From contig CM037874.1 in NCBI GenBank assembly GCA_021292105.1, forward strand, positions 54,170,540 to 54,234,539: a stretch of 64,000 nucleotides of DNA. Reading direction: 5' to 3'. Every line of letters starts with the position of its first letter. The first letter of the stretch is position 1. Under the pieces are notes generated by a model. It was not told the origin of the DNA. It ran no database searches and was given only the letters and a program-made list of their open reading frames with translations. A program made the translations under genes and the position numbers. This document shows positions 23,970 through 35,802 of the stretch, piece after piece. Origin of the DNA: Anadara kagoshimensis. Taxonomy: Eukaryota > Mollusca > Bivalvia > Arcoida > Arcidae.

Positions 23970-26614
23970 GAATACAGAACTGTCGAACGTTCAACCTAGA
24001 GTCCATGAAAAGGAGTAGTAGAAGCTAGGATGCCGAAAGCCCGAAATACATGTATTGGCAGCTAGTGGCCTAAACTCTGCCGAGAGATCAATGACAGCTG
24101 TCGAGATATAGAAGGTAAGGGGTCGAAACGAGTTGTTGACTCGGTAATTTTCGTAAGCTTAGCGTTAAACTTTCAACAAGTCGATTTTGTATGCATGTAA
24201 TAAGTGACAAAATATACTATACAAGAATATACTTTTATCAAAACATTTACTATTTTACTATGAGAGAGGGGGGGGGCAAACGATAGTTATTTATATAAAC
24301 CACTTACCACCTCCCTTTGTACCCATAGCAACGCAATGTCCAGCCTCGTGGCCACTTAGCGATCGTCGACCTCTGTGGTTGTCGTCTGTAACGCAACATT
24401 CGTTGCTATGGCATTGTGTTTGAGATGAACATTGACGCTGTTGAACTAAAGCAGTTGCAATTGTTGAAATCTACAAAAGATATAAGGTGTTAATCAGCAA
24501 TAACAGGTTTGACACAATCCGGGTTTTAATAAAACGCCTAACACTTGCTATATGTCCAACATGCCATCTAGCAATGTGGTTCGATTTCTTTCTTAAGACC
24601 AGATCATCTCAATTGATTTTCAAAACATTGTCTGAATATTTTCTCATTGCCAAATCATTAAAAAAGATATTAAAACTCTGTTTGTGGTGGGTCTTAGACA
24701 AAAGCTACGATCGTGTAAAGCTTAGAATCTTTAAAATGCTTTTGTAAAACAAAACAAAACCCATCACATCTTTAGGTAAATATTGACACTTACACTTGGA
24801 TGGTTAGCTATTTCTAATATGGAAGAATTGTTATTCAAACTATAACGGAAAGAGATGCACTAAAACGCCTACGCAGGAAGGAATACAAATCGCATAATAC
24901 AAGTAAATGATAAAAACCACAAACAAGACAAGAAAAAAAAAAAAAAAAAATATTCGTGTAAAGATTGGAGAGAAACTTGTTTGAAAACTGTAAAATGGGA
25001 AACTCATTTGAAATTATTAATTGTAAAGTTGTATCAATTGGAAACAAGGTTATGTATATAAAGTGCAAGTATTTATAAGATTTTGTTGTTATTTTTTCTA
25101 ACATGCATTCAGTGAATAGAATCACAGCTTAACAAGTACTAGGTTCGAATCCTATCACAACCCTATCTACTTCTATCACAAAGATAGTCAATAGAGAGAA
25201 CAAATCATTGGTACATAGAGTTCGAATCCGACCACAATTTCTAGAGTAGGTAAATAAATAACAAACGCAAAAAGTAAACTAAAACTAATTTTTTTATTTA
25301 TTTTTTTATTTTGATTTTTTTTACCAAGTTTTAATACATTACATAACAATAATATATACACACTGCTATATACAAATAATTTACAAGGATATACATAAAA
25401 ATTAATTGAATTGAATTTCTTGGGCCAATATAACCATTTAACTAAATATTGTTTATTTTGACCTCTCCCCTTTGTTTTTAAGATTTTCTCAATTTTCCAC
25501 ATATCGTCATCTCTTACATCTGATTTAGCCAATTCGCTTTGATAGAAACTTCCTGAAATTGCAGAACCATCATAATCTTTGAGTTTATAAATTGGTAGAC
25601 CGTCTCTAATAAATCGAGAAGCAATAGTGAAAATTTCGCCTGTCCATTTTTCGTCATATTCGCGACTAAAACTATTTTTTAAGTGTGAAATTCGTACTTT
25701 ATCACCCACTTTAAATCTGTACGGTTTACGTAGTCTTAATCTTTTTGGAGGGGAACTTTTCTTTTTATCTTGTCTCTGTCGATGAATATACATACGTTTC
25801 CATATACGGGGTTGTTGTTTTTTAGTTACGCTAGCAGGAGCCATTCCAATAGTGCGGTGAAACGTTTGATTATAACTATCGGCAAACGATTGAAGTTCTT
25901 TGACATATTCATAACCTTGTTTAAAAGTGAAATATCTATAAATTTTGCTTTTCAAAGTTTTGATAGCTCTCTCGGACACTGCGGCTTTGGTTTCGTTATA
26001 CGCTAACAGGTGTTTAATGTGTTTGCTTTTTAATAGTCTTTGTACGACTTTGGCTTTAAATTCCTGTCCGGCATCTGTTCGTAATTTATTTGGTATTCTC
26101 CCTTGTTTAAAAATATCTGTCCTTTCTTATCTTTTAAGGGACGTAACCAAACATATTTCGAAAAGACATCGATCACTAGTAGCACATACTGTATACCATC
26201 ATTGTACTTGGCAAATTTCACCATATCCATTAAATCTGCTGACCATTGATCGTCAATACCGGAGACCACTATCTTGTTTCTTTTAAATTTTCTTCTTACT
26301 GAGCGTTGTAAACTGTAAGGTTCTTGTCTTTGTAACCATTTTCTTATTTTATATTTACCGATAACGTATTTACCATCTCTTTTTACAAATCTATACAATT
26401 TGTCTGGTCCAGAAAATGCGGCTGGATTTGAAGGGTCGAAATAAATATTCTTTAAATAATCTTCCCAACTAGGCATCTTTTCACCTTTAAAGTCCACTTT
26501 ATACTGTTTAATTTAACACAAAATGTTCCCGTTTTATACACGTTAATCTTCTTCAGCCTCGCTTTCAACATCACTGTCATTGTCTGCTTCAGCATCATCA
26601 CTCATATCATCTGT

Positions 26615-26676
<62 letters not shown>

Positions 26677-28905
26677 TTTGACTTCTAGTCAAAGTTTCAA
26701 TCATATCATTGATTAAACTTTTTCGCAATTTAACCGCCTGCTGGATTGCTTCAAACTTTTTCATGTCGAAATCAGTCGCAAAGCGTTGGGCTGTTTTCAT
26801 GATTTCAAGGTGTACAGGATCATGGTTTAATTTATCCACGTTGATTAACAACTCGACATAGGCTTTTCTAAAATCTTTACTTAATTCCGGCAAATAGTCT
26901 CGAATTGCTTTTCGACGAGCTTCGTTTTGAGAGTAATCGTCTTGTGTATATGATTTCATGGCAGCTTGTACTTTTGCATTGTCTCTGAATTTTTGACCAC
27001 CAATAAGCTTAGCCCACACTTGGCTACTGGATACTTTTGTTATTTTTTTGCTCGGATGTCCTCCCATCTGCTCCGACTTACGTTTATTGGATCTAGAATC
27101 AGTGCACCAATTTTTAACATGTCGTTGAACATCACTGAAATTATCAAACACAAGTCCACAATCATCGCAAGATGGCATACTTTCGTATTCTCGGTAGGTT
27201 GGTGTCACCGCGCTCTGTGTTGCAACAGTTGGTTTTTCAGACATCCTTTCAGTCCAAGTGTTTTCTTGTATTTGATAGTTTGGAGAAACGACCGATGTTT
27301 TAAATGCGTCATTCTCCGGCGGATTTAGAAAAGCAGCTGTTCTTTTTTCTTCTAATTCCCTATCGTTCACTTTATCAGTTGAACTTGTAACTGTTGTAAA
27401 AATATTTTCTCTCAATCTATTATTTTCCGATGTAGTCGGTTTTAAATCCACCAATAAAAAGCCTCTCTCTTCCATAGTAGCTTTATCAAATTTATCCATG
27501 AAAACTTGACTTTTTCCGGATTACATTTGTCTGGCTAACGTCATGATCTGCTGTTTATCATCCGGGTTTTTAAACAGTACTAAATAATGACAGTTTCTTC
27601 TCTGTGTTGGGTCTTTACTGAAGTATAAATTTTGAGTTATGGCTAACACTGACAATTTCCTATGGTGGCTCCCTTCTGTAAACAACTCGTTAAATCTAGA
27701 ATCTTTGGCTAAACTGGACATCAAGTCATCTATTATAATTATATTTTTGAGTTTTGGATTCATAAAACTATCATTTTAAAAATCTATAGGAATGCCTTGC
27801 ATAAATTCGACGGGTGGTTGTACGGTACTCTCTATAACATCATATAAAGGCTGCCATCTCTTATAAAGCCAAATAATTCGATCAGGTTGTGGTTCAATCA
27901 GCTTTCTTTGTAATATTTCTTTCACGAGATAAGTCTTCCCACAAGATGTCGGTCCTGTAAATAAGGCCGTGAAAGGATGTTTAAACTTAAACTCATTTAA
28001 TAAACAGTAGCCTCCTTTGTTAATGTGACGTAAAACACCATGAAGTTATAACCTCAACATTTGTCATTAATGTTTTTGTGATTTTATTACTTAAAAGTAC
28101 ATTATTATCGTTACATTTTATTCAAGATTGGGATACTAAACAAAACAACCAACTAAAACAGTATAGTTTATTTTCTTTATTTCAGATTATGTAAATGGAT
28201 TTTACATTGAATAATACATACTTTTTTACAAAAAGAGCGGCTGTTCTTCTTAATTCTACATTGAATTACATACAATAATAACAAAAACAACAGCTGTTCT
28301 TCTCAATTGTCTTTCAATTTGAGACATCATTCAATACATATTATCCAGACAGTCAACACTCTGTCTTACTGAAGTCCATTGGGTAATGTAAGGCAATACC
28401 GTTTTTGATGGAACCAGAGTTTGTTTTCCATGCGGGATAAACCACTTTCTTATGTCCACGACTTGAAATGGTTTCTTGATATTCACAAATATATTCCTAC
28501 CCAAGTCGATCATAACTCCCATTTCATAACCATTAAAAACATATTCTTTGTCAAAATTATCTATGCAATATTGAATTTCATTCCAGTGTACCTGGTGTAA
28601 TAAATTCCATTGTTCTACACTTAAAGCAATTCCCTTTTTAGTAGGATAATGTCCGTGTTCTCCTTTACCATATTGACGAATATGTATTAAAATATGGCCG
28701 TTATATCTTTGTGCAACTAGAAAACGATCCTGTCCGATATTTAGAAGACACAAATCTCTTCTGACTGTATTAGCTGCATTTCCTTCAATATAAAATTATT
28801 TATTAAAGATAAACCATAACTACACTCTTATGAACGAGATTTTTCAATAATAAAATATCTATAGCCTGTTTGTACGTTTAAAAATTTATTTTTACTGATA
28901 ATTAA

Positions 28906-28941
<36 letters not shown>

Positions 28942-31900
28942 ACACTCTTTAACCCCGCTGACATATTATTTTGACACTTTAAATACAATGTTTAAGTCTC
29001 GCCTTTAAAAAGAATCTTGATAAGGTTATACCCCATTGAATGCATGAATGAACTTTATTTACTATAGTTCGTTCTTTTGAACATATTTAAATATAAATAC
29101 AGATAGACTGTTTAAAATAATATGACATTTTAAGGGGGGGTCATCGTATGGCGCGTAATATAAATTCATTGACAAGGTTTACAACATAATTCTAGGTTTT
29201 GTTTTACTTGTTTATGCTCACACAATTTAAATTAAGAATATTTCTATCTAATGTTTATATGTAAACTAAACAGACTTACCTGAATCCATACCTGCTATAA
29301 ATGCAGATTTTTCAGCAATTCGCACAACTGATCAATTTCTTTTTCAATGTCAACATCAAAAACTTTTTCGTCTAAATCGTCCATAAAATTATATCCCGTT
29401 TTGTCGCATCCAAGTTCCGAGCTTAGAATGATTTTAACACACGCGTTCTGAAATAATGTTCAAACGGGAACGCAGTCAGCAGATCATACCTTAAATTTCA
29501 TTGGTTCTATTAACAATTGCGTCCATATAAGGAAGGAATCCCTATGAATATTTATTTTATCGTGCCGAAATACGTGCAGAAATTGTGCTGCATATCCCTA
29601 TATGGAAATCCCTATGAATATTTATTTTATCGTGCCGAAATACGTGCAGAAATTGTGCTGCATATCCCTATATGGACATTTAACCTTTGACTTCACACTT
29701 GACCTCTTACGTCATGCATCTCATTAGCATAATAATTATCGTGCATCGTGCAGTGTTGGTGCAATGCTGGTGCAATGCTGGTACACTTACGGCAGCTGTG
29801 AGTTATTCCACACTACTCAAGTATTATAATCATGAAACACGGAAAATTGTATATAATCTTGAAATACGGGAAATGAATATTAGTGAAATAATACTGAATT
29901 ACGGAAACTCGATAATAAGTGAAATTATCTGCAAATACTAAATTTTAAATTTTCTATTTTTAAAAATGAAAAATCGATACAAGTTATATAATCTTGAAAT
30001 AATGGAAATGAATATTAGTGAAATAATATTGATTTACGAAAACTCGACTTAATATATGTGAAATAATATTGAATTACGGAAACGTGATTTAATATAAGTG
30101 AAATACTCCGGAAATACTAATTTTTTTTTTAAATGGAAAATTGATATAAGTGATCAACGGCTCATCGGGTAAAAACTTGACGATTAATTTGCACGCTAAG
30201 ATTTTAACACTTTAATTCAAACTTTATTCACTCTAAACCACCGGAGGTGGTACAAAAGGTATATTTACATATAATATAAATCCTATGCCTGCATCACAAT
30301 GTTTACAATAAATATACATTTCATACATACAAACATTAAATATAAATACATAATTTCACAGTGTTTATAATACTGTAAATCATACAAGTTTACATCAAAG
30401 ATTACTAGAAAGAAATAATAAAAAGAAGTACATATTTTCCAGTGATAGGTGTATGTGTATTGTCCGAAATTCCACTAAAACATTTTAGACCTTCTTTTAT
30501 GTATTTACTGAGATTAATAAGTGTATCTAAATCTTGACTGTTAAATAATTGCTGTAAATTCAGTATATTTGGTCTTTTCCAGAAACGTTCTTTTATGTAT
30601 TTTGACCTGATATTTTTTAATTTTTTACACTGAAACAAAAAATGAAAATCGTCTCCCATAATATTTTGACAAAAAATACAAAAACGTTCATCTCTAGGAA
30701 TTCTATTCCACCTGCCAGATTCTATAGGTAACTTGTGATTCGAGGTTCTGAACTTAAGCATATAAGACCAATAATACTCTGGGAGAATGGATAAATATTG
30801 TTCATAGCCAAAACTAGTTTAATAAGCTTATATGTTAACCCTTTACTTGAATTATTTATGTCTTGTTCCCATTTCTGTATAAATTGATCTTGCAATTTTC
30901 GTTCAATAGTTTTAACTACCCATTTCTCATTTAACCCATCCCCTTGTGTAATCCAAATATTACTATACCCAAGAGAATCAAAAATTTCTTTCAGATTTTT
31001 CGTCAAACTTATGGCATATCCGTTATTAAAAGAATTTAAGAGTAGTCTATAGAATAAATTTGACAATTTGTTAGGACTATGAACAAGTTTTATCCAAAAT
31101 GAAACATTTATTTTTTTTATTTTAATCGTCAATGGAAATCTCCCTTTTTCTTCAAAAACCATGTAATTCGGAGTAGATTTCCTAACTTTTAAAATTCTCT
31201 TTAAAAATTTCAAGTATAAGTTTTCTAACATTGCAATATTTCCATATCCCCAGACTTCACAAGCATACGTTAATATGGGTTCAATCATTTGGTCAAATAG
31301 TTTTAATTGGCATTCTATTGATAAGTTCAAATTATTGGTTTTTTTTATAAATACAAAATAATGCTTTAGATGCTTGTTCCACTAAACGTTTCCTTGCTTG
31401 AAAATATTTCCCATTTGATTTTAATATAATGTCTAAATAACAATATTCATCTACATATTCTATATTTATATCTCTAAACTTAATTATAGGTAATTTTGTT
31501 ACTTTTTGATTTGAAAACACCATAATTTTGGTTTTTGAAATATTGACTTCCAATTTCCATAGATAAATTGTATAAATGTATTAATAGCAAACTGCATTTC
31601 TGTTTCATTTTCAGCAAAAATTATAGTGTCATCAGCATATAGAAGAAGGAAAACTTTAAGAAACACTCCTATATTTTGACTAAACATATTCGTTATAGTG
31701 AGCAAACCCATGTTGTTATTTTCAGATAAAAAAACTTCCAAGTCATTTAGAAAGATTGCAAATAAAAATGGAGATAAATTTTCCACTTGTCTCACTCCAA
31801 CATTGCATATAAAACAATTTGACATATCTTCTCCCATTTTTACACACGATTCAATTCCGTTATACATATTTTTTATTACATTAAAACATTTCCCATTAAT

Positions 31901-32749
31901 TTGACTTTTCTGCAATTTTAACCATAAACCCCCTCTCCAAACAGTATCTAACGCTTTGCGAAAATCAACAAAGGTACAAAATATTTATTTGTTTTGAGTA
32001 AACAATAACTCAATTAAACAATTAAGTATAAAAAAATGAATAATAATAATAAGCTTGTTATTCAAGAAGGTAACATACGCGAGTAGCTCCGAGGCATGAC
32101 TGTCATTGGCGGATAAAAAAAACACCTGTGCATTGTAAAGTTACACCGCGAGTGGAAGTGACACGTGTACTAGATATGGTTAATTAAAGATGAGTAGCCG
32201 CGGACACAATCTTTGATGTTTAAATCTGATTAAAATTATTTTTGGAAAAAAAACTTTTTAAAAATTATCTTATTTTAACATTAATTTGTAATACGAAAAT
32301 ATCACACACACATGCACACGCGTTAATACTGTGTAACATTAATTATCACGAATGATGTAGCGACATATAAAAATCCAAGTAAGATTACTCTATTTAACTT
32401 TCAACAATCTCAATTATTTTTTCACATTTAAACTTATATAGTCTTCTTAACAATATATCAAATTTTCAGCTTTGTAGCATGTATAATAAATTCCTTGGCT
32501 TTAAATCAACTCCTGGGCGTTAAATACCCTGACCGGATAAATTCTGGGATGGAGGAAACCGAAAAACACCGACAACGGCATACTTTTTTTTACACCAGGA
32601 TCTGCTGAGTAGGACTCAACGCAGCTATCTGTAAGTGTTCGCTTGAGCTTAATGCCACTTGGCTACCGATGCACACAACCCCCCTGAGAAGAAGCGATAC
32701 TCACAGTAATAACTGCCAAGAGTAAAAAGTAAATACGTGTTGCTTCCAT
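23474..32749 (-). CDS. CRP2: small secreted cysteine-rich peptide with 8.2-kb first intron
   Basis: Exons on the minus strand: 32749-32705 (MEATRIYFLLLAVIT, 15 codons), 24470-24308, 23601-23474 (TAA). Phases 0 and 1 match CRP1 and CRP3; donors GTGAGT and GTAAGT, acceptors TTTTGTAG and TTTTACAG. Predicted 111 aa. Signal peptide, then QCSSQTQC, NECC, GHC, DCLVRSN, SSCPCELHC: nine cysteines in prokineticin/astakine-like order, ending GELGNK. The gene is intact at exon level although its first intron carries about 7.6 kb of Maverick-like and LINE sequence that CRP3 lacks. Pairing with the exon at 32705 rests on near-identity to CRP3 exon 1 and collinearity. Whether so long an intron is spliced is unknown. 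An AATAAA overlaps the stop codon. Confidence 0.72.
23934..23968. repeat. Poly-A run in CRP2 intron 2
   Basis: An almost uninterrupted run of about 35 A. The equivalent site in unit B (about 38262) has only six, so the run grew or shrank after the duplication. Confidence 0.9.
23978..24190. mobile_element. TIR element (TGTCGAACGTT… family), CRP2 intron 2
   Basis: Left 'actgtcgaacgttcaacc' and right 'cttagcgttaaactttcaac' form imperfect inverted repeats, with internal 'gacagctgtcgagatat'. The duplicate copy is at 38280-38490. Related elements with clearer ends lie at 44824-45139 and 46770-46925. Confidence 0.55.
25248..26497 (-). pseudogene. Maverick/Polinton-type integrase with C-terminal chromodomain, frameshifted
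   Basis: Starts MDFKGEKMPSW at 26497. The rve-fold integrase core begins near WSADLMDM (first catalytic Asp) and VIDVFSKYVW. A one-base frame change near 26118 separates this from the rest of the core (visible around 26100-25960 in the next frame), SH3-like segment (FKVGDKVRISHL) and a chromodomain (MWKIEKIL, YLVKWLYWP) at the end. Such integrases insert the element DNA into the host chromosome. It is broken here and reads as a relic. Retroviral and LTR-element integrases are less likely because no gag, protease or RT lies nearby and the neighbours are Maverick-type. Confidence 0.8.
26543..27499 (-). CDS. Maverick-associated zinc-finger protein with poly-Asp tract
   Basis: An intact 318-codon frame. 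A single C2H2-like finger is visible near residues 110-135 (CDDCGLVFDNFSDVQRHVKNWC, i.e. CxxC with a distal H and C). A basic KRKSEQMGG-KK segment follows, then a charged helical region. The C-terminus is extremely acidic with about 22 consecutive Asp encoded by an (ATC)n/(GAT)n microsatellite at 26619-26675. It lies between integrase and ATPase genes, so it probably belonged to the same element; its role is unknown. Confidence 0.65.
27521..28046 (-). pseudogene. Maverick/adintovirus-type genome-packaging ATPase, one in-frame stop
   Basis: Open from about 28046. The Walker A P-loop is visible as TGPTSCGKT and the Walker B strand as NIIIIDDLM. These are interrupted by one in-frame TAA at 27776-27778; beyond it the same frame resumes to TAG/TAA near 27521 (ITLARQM). 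Family: FtsK/HerA-like A32-type packaging ATPases, which pump DNA into capsids. No in-frame ATG precedes the P-loop, so the N-terminus is lost or mis-read. Confidence 0.75.
28331..28790 (-). CDS. PC4/Sub1-like protein of the Maverick fragment
   Basis: From ATG 28753 (140 codons) to TAA 28331; the frame is open a little further upstream (to about 28790) and homologous-looking sequence (NAANTVRRDL) precedes the ATG. The motif IHIRQYGKGEHGHYPTKKG resembles the single-stranded-DNA-binding core of transcriptional coactivator p15/PC4. The C-terminal half (FVNIKKPFQVVDIRKWFIP) is unassigned. As the first large gene of the cluster it may have served replication or transcription. Confidence 0.6.
28907..28939. 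repeat. (GT)n microsatellite
   Basis: Sixteen TG repeats between the PC4-like ORF and the small acidic ORF. Confidence 0.95.
29295..29384 (-). CDS. Small acidic ORF upstream of PC4-like gene (30 codons)
   Basis: ATG at 29384 to TAG at 29295; starts MDDLDEKVFDVDIEKE. In the next frame a GMDSG/GTAAG donor-like site follows at about 29280, so this could be a broken first exon or leader of the PC4-like gene. Speculative. Confidence 0.3.
   Translation of the reverse strand: MDDLDEKVFDVDIEKEIDQLCELLKNLHL
29538..29677. repeat. Perfect 70-bp direct duplication
   Basis: Two adjacent copies beginning 'atccctatgaatatttattt' with period 70 and no visible mismatch, implying a very recent event or strong homogenisation. 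A looser duplication of roughly 150 bp ('gaaatgaatattagtgaaat') follows at 29840-30130. Confidence 0.9.
30200..31990 (-). pseudogene. Non-LTR retrotransposon (LINE), 5'-truncated and frameshifted
   Basis: Read on the minus strand, the reverse transcriptase starts inside the palm (FVDFRKALDTVWRGG near 31985), then GVRQVENLSPFLFAIFLND, LYADDTIIF (catalytic YADD, near 31640) and the NISKTKIMVFSN motif. After frame changes near 31530 and 31335 come the thumb and connector (ILTYACEVWGYGN). The C-terminus holds a CxxC…H…C finger (RFCIFCQNIMGD, HFLFQC). The frame shifts again near 30740. The 3' end near 30200-30290 has the 'actttattcactctaaacc' block. Endonuclease and 5' half are missing. It lies within the CRP2 intron-1 insertion. 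Confidence 0.88.
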
Positions 32750-32934
32750 TTCTTCTAATAAAGGAGTTTAACATTGTTTAATACGCATGCGCAAGGCCCA
32801 TGACCTTACGAGATTGGACACGATTGAACATGATTTCCATCTTAATAATGGTCTAAGGCTGGTAACGCTTTTAAATGGTTAAACATTGCTGTAAATGGGA
32901 TAAATAAATATTTTATGTGACAAAACTTTTTCTT

Positions 32935-33110
32935 ACTAATCAAAAACAAACATACTTATCCATTTCCGAATCACAATCCAGAAGCAAAGTAAAAACTTTG
33001 GAACTGACAAGTTAGGTTAGACACGTGAACTTCCAACAGGGAAGTGAGGCCGGGTGCTCCGGAAGGGTAAGCACCTCCTGTTTAGCTAGCTACACCCGTC
33101 ACGTGTGTAA
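32935..33110 (-). mobile_element. Penelope-type 3' tail
   Basis: Nearly identical, in reverse, to the tail at 56640-56800: 'acacgtgaacttccaacagg', 'gtgctccggaagggtaagca', 'tagctagctacacccgtcac'. It lies about 190 bases upstream of the CRP2 start codon. Confidence 0.8.
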
Positions 33111-34456
33111 TAAATTTACATTTTCTTTTAGTCAAATATGTTAGTTATTTAATATTTTAGAAATTAAAACTATCAAGAATTAAAAAAAACCAAAACAGTT
33201 AAAATTAAAAGATGATAAAAATGAATAAACCAAATTAAAGAAGTATAATTAATATATTTTGTTTAGCATTTTAAACTTTAAAAATAAAATAAAATGGTTA
33301 TGTTTGCTATAAGGACAACGATATTATACTAATAATAGGCAGTCTATGGCTAGAAAAATCGTCTTGAATACATACAAGTTTGTGGAAGAACTTTGCCAGT
33401 TGTTCTTTTCTTGAAATAGTATCAAAACATAAAGTTTACGCCGATGTGGGACAAAATTGAATCGATTTATTCTGTATACATGTACATGTATATAATTGCC
33501 TTTGACAGAAATACATTTAACTAATTCGAATCCAAAATTATGATGTACTTATGGTGATTACAATTACATGTTATTTTCCCCCTTACTCAATATTTGCTCC
33601 AAAAAGTATGATGCTCCTCATATCTACAAGTTACATTGCTGTTTATTAAAAAGTTTCTCATTGATGAATTGTTTATCCCGTAATGTATTACCAAGATGAT
33701 GGTGTTGAAGTATTAATCTGTTAATTAGTATCCGTAATTCACATACCTCCGCACACCTGTCAACATTACCGGATGACTTAATACATGACACGTACCGATA
33801 AACGACAAAGTCGACTCGACGCGTCGGAAGGAAACTTTGAACCCCTTAATGGTCACCATCCATCGATAACATTAAGAATTTACAAGTATCGTTTTTATCA
33901 ATTACACAAACTTCATCAAACTTATTCAATATACAAGATAATATTAAACTTATAAACTGATAAATGAAATGTATGTATGTTTGAGAATATTGTAAAAGTA
34001 TTTAGAATGTGAATAAAAATATAATAAAATAAACTTTAACATTTAATATCTGTATGGTTTCAATAATTTTATCCGTTTTTCTTTTTTGGTTGTCATATTT
34101 TTTATCTATTTATTAAATACATCTGTATTTTATGATTTCATAAAAATGGCATATGGAATGGTAAACGATTCATTACTTTTTAGAAAAAATCCCTATTTAT
34201 TTCAAACATTTTTAACTAAAGTAACCAACCATTTCCTTATAAAGTTACTTTCCAAAATAGAATTTAAAATAAATAAATAAATAAATAAATAAAAAATATT
34301 AATTGATAGACATGACATGAAGTTTTTTCACTGTGTGTCAATGAATAAAAATTAAAAAATATAAAAATAGAATAAATAAAAATAAAAAATAAAATAAAGA
34401 TTTAAAATATTTAAAGTGTATATTGATGCGGCATTCAATGTCATATTTATTTCTTT

Positions 34457-34458
34457 CT

Positions 34459-34506
<48 letters not shown>

Positions 34507-34612
34507 ATACTATAATTCAACCTTGCATCAACAATTATTCAATTACATTGTGGGTACTTATTGGTTCAAGATTACTTTTCAGTCTTATTTATTTATTTAT
34601 TTATTTATTTTC
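34457..34612. repeat. (TTTA)n tracts
   Basis: Two pure TTTA/ATTT runs (34457-34505 and about 34586-34610) in the unit-A spacer. Tyr/Leu/Phe-rich open frames here are artefacts. Confidence 0.95.
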
Positions 34613-35715
34613 AGACGAAACACTTAAAAGTTTATCGTTTAAGAAAATAAAATATAATGTAGATACATTTATATGTATTACATATACTAAATTTCATACT
34701 AGCACATTATGTAGGTAATAAGGGAATGCCCCCTAGCTTGCAGACGGTACACTTTCTTACCTCTAACAATAGAGAGTAATCAAGGGAGATAAAATTGTTA
34801 AACTCCCCTATTCGGTTTTCCTTATAAACATTGTCAGAGAAGGGAAGCAGATAAGGTTGTTTAGTACATATCTTATCTTCAATGACCATTATCGATAACA
34901 CTTTAAATAGGTGACCAAAATTTGGATCATAAATTAAAAATTGCCAAATTAAAGTTTTTAAGATTTATTTAAGTACGCATTTTTTTTCTTTCGTTGTTAT
35001 TAAACAGGCGTGTTGCATTCCTTATTATCATCATCGTCGCCGGCCAAACAATGTGGAATTACATATTATACCAGTCTTAATTTTACAGCACTAGACGGCC
35101 GATTCGGAATACAATTTCTCATCAGTAGTGCTTGGACCAAAATTATGAAACCAAAATTATTTTGAAGATGTTGAAAAGCTACTAAAGGACCAAAATGTAT
35201 TTTACCAAATTAAGCTAAGGAAATACTTTGCATGAGGGAGTATACCTTAGTTTTGAGAAATTTGAATTTTTAACTTGCAGGAAATTTAGACAATGATAGT
35301 ATCTTTCTGACAATAATACGAAATTATTGTCTACTGAGTTTGTGATATCCTCGGGGCAATATGTTATGCTGTTCCACCGTTCCACCTACCGTACACGTAT
35401 ATACACACAATCATCATACATATGATCTACAAATGAGCTGATGTATTCCAAATATAATTAAATAAAATATGATAGGTTTGCAACTTTTCAATGACATTTA
35501 AATAAAATTGTTAAATTTTTTGTAAAAACGTAAGATTTCAGTGATCATAAACTTTGATGTACTATAAACAGGTACATAAAGTATTAGATTATTAGTATTT
35601 TTGGGATTCTGGTGATCGCAATATATGTGTTTTTATTCTTTAACATTTTGTATTTATTTATTTAATTCATTTTATTTTTAATTTAATTTTGTTTTTTATT
35701 TATTATTCGTTTATA

Positions 35716-35802
35716 CAAGTCTTGGGTCAGACCCGGTCGGGGTTCGAACCCACGACCTCCCACTTACGGAGCGAGCACTCTACCAACTGAGCTACCGCAG
35801 TG
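35716..35802 (-). repeat. SINE head cut by the duplication breakpoint
   Basis: Only the tRNA-like head and the first bases of the body are present (A box TAGCTCAGTTGGTAGAGTGC, B box GGGTTCGAACCC on the minus strand). To its left lies the right edge of unit A instead of SINE body. Confidence 0.8.

Larger units (their letters stand above)
24950..32535. mobile_element. 7.6-kb insertion relative to CRP3: Maverick/Polinton-like fragment plus LINE
   Basis: Unit A matches unit B up to about 24950 ('accacaaacaagacaagaaa') and again from about 32535 ('gggatggaggaaacc'), whereas in unit B these points are only about 20 bases apart (39285-39310). The interval holds, on the minus strand, four Maverick/adintovirus-type genes (25.2-29.4 kb) and a 5'-truncated LINE (30.2-32.0 kb). 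Capsid, penton, protease and DNA polymerase genes are absent and no long terminal inverted repeat was found, so it is a fragment. It may represent more than one insertion event. Confidence 0.7.
21695..35715. repeat. Segmental duplication, unit A (contains CRP2)
   Basis: Collinear with unit B (35716-40080). Matching blocks: 21700-22440 with 35716-36480; 22850-24950 with 37090-39290; 32535-32757 with 39300-39555; 34811-35060 with 39560-39800; and 35400-35715 with 39830-40080. Between blocks, unit A has two extra stretches (about 24950-32535 and 32758-34810). Both units include a CRP gene. Confidence 0.85.

Noticed and set aside
25135..25240. Two GTTCGAATCC motifs suggesting tRNA genes
   Set aside because: B-box-like only; no A box or cloverleaf partner sequence could be found.
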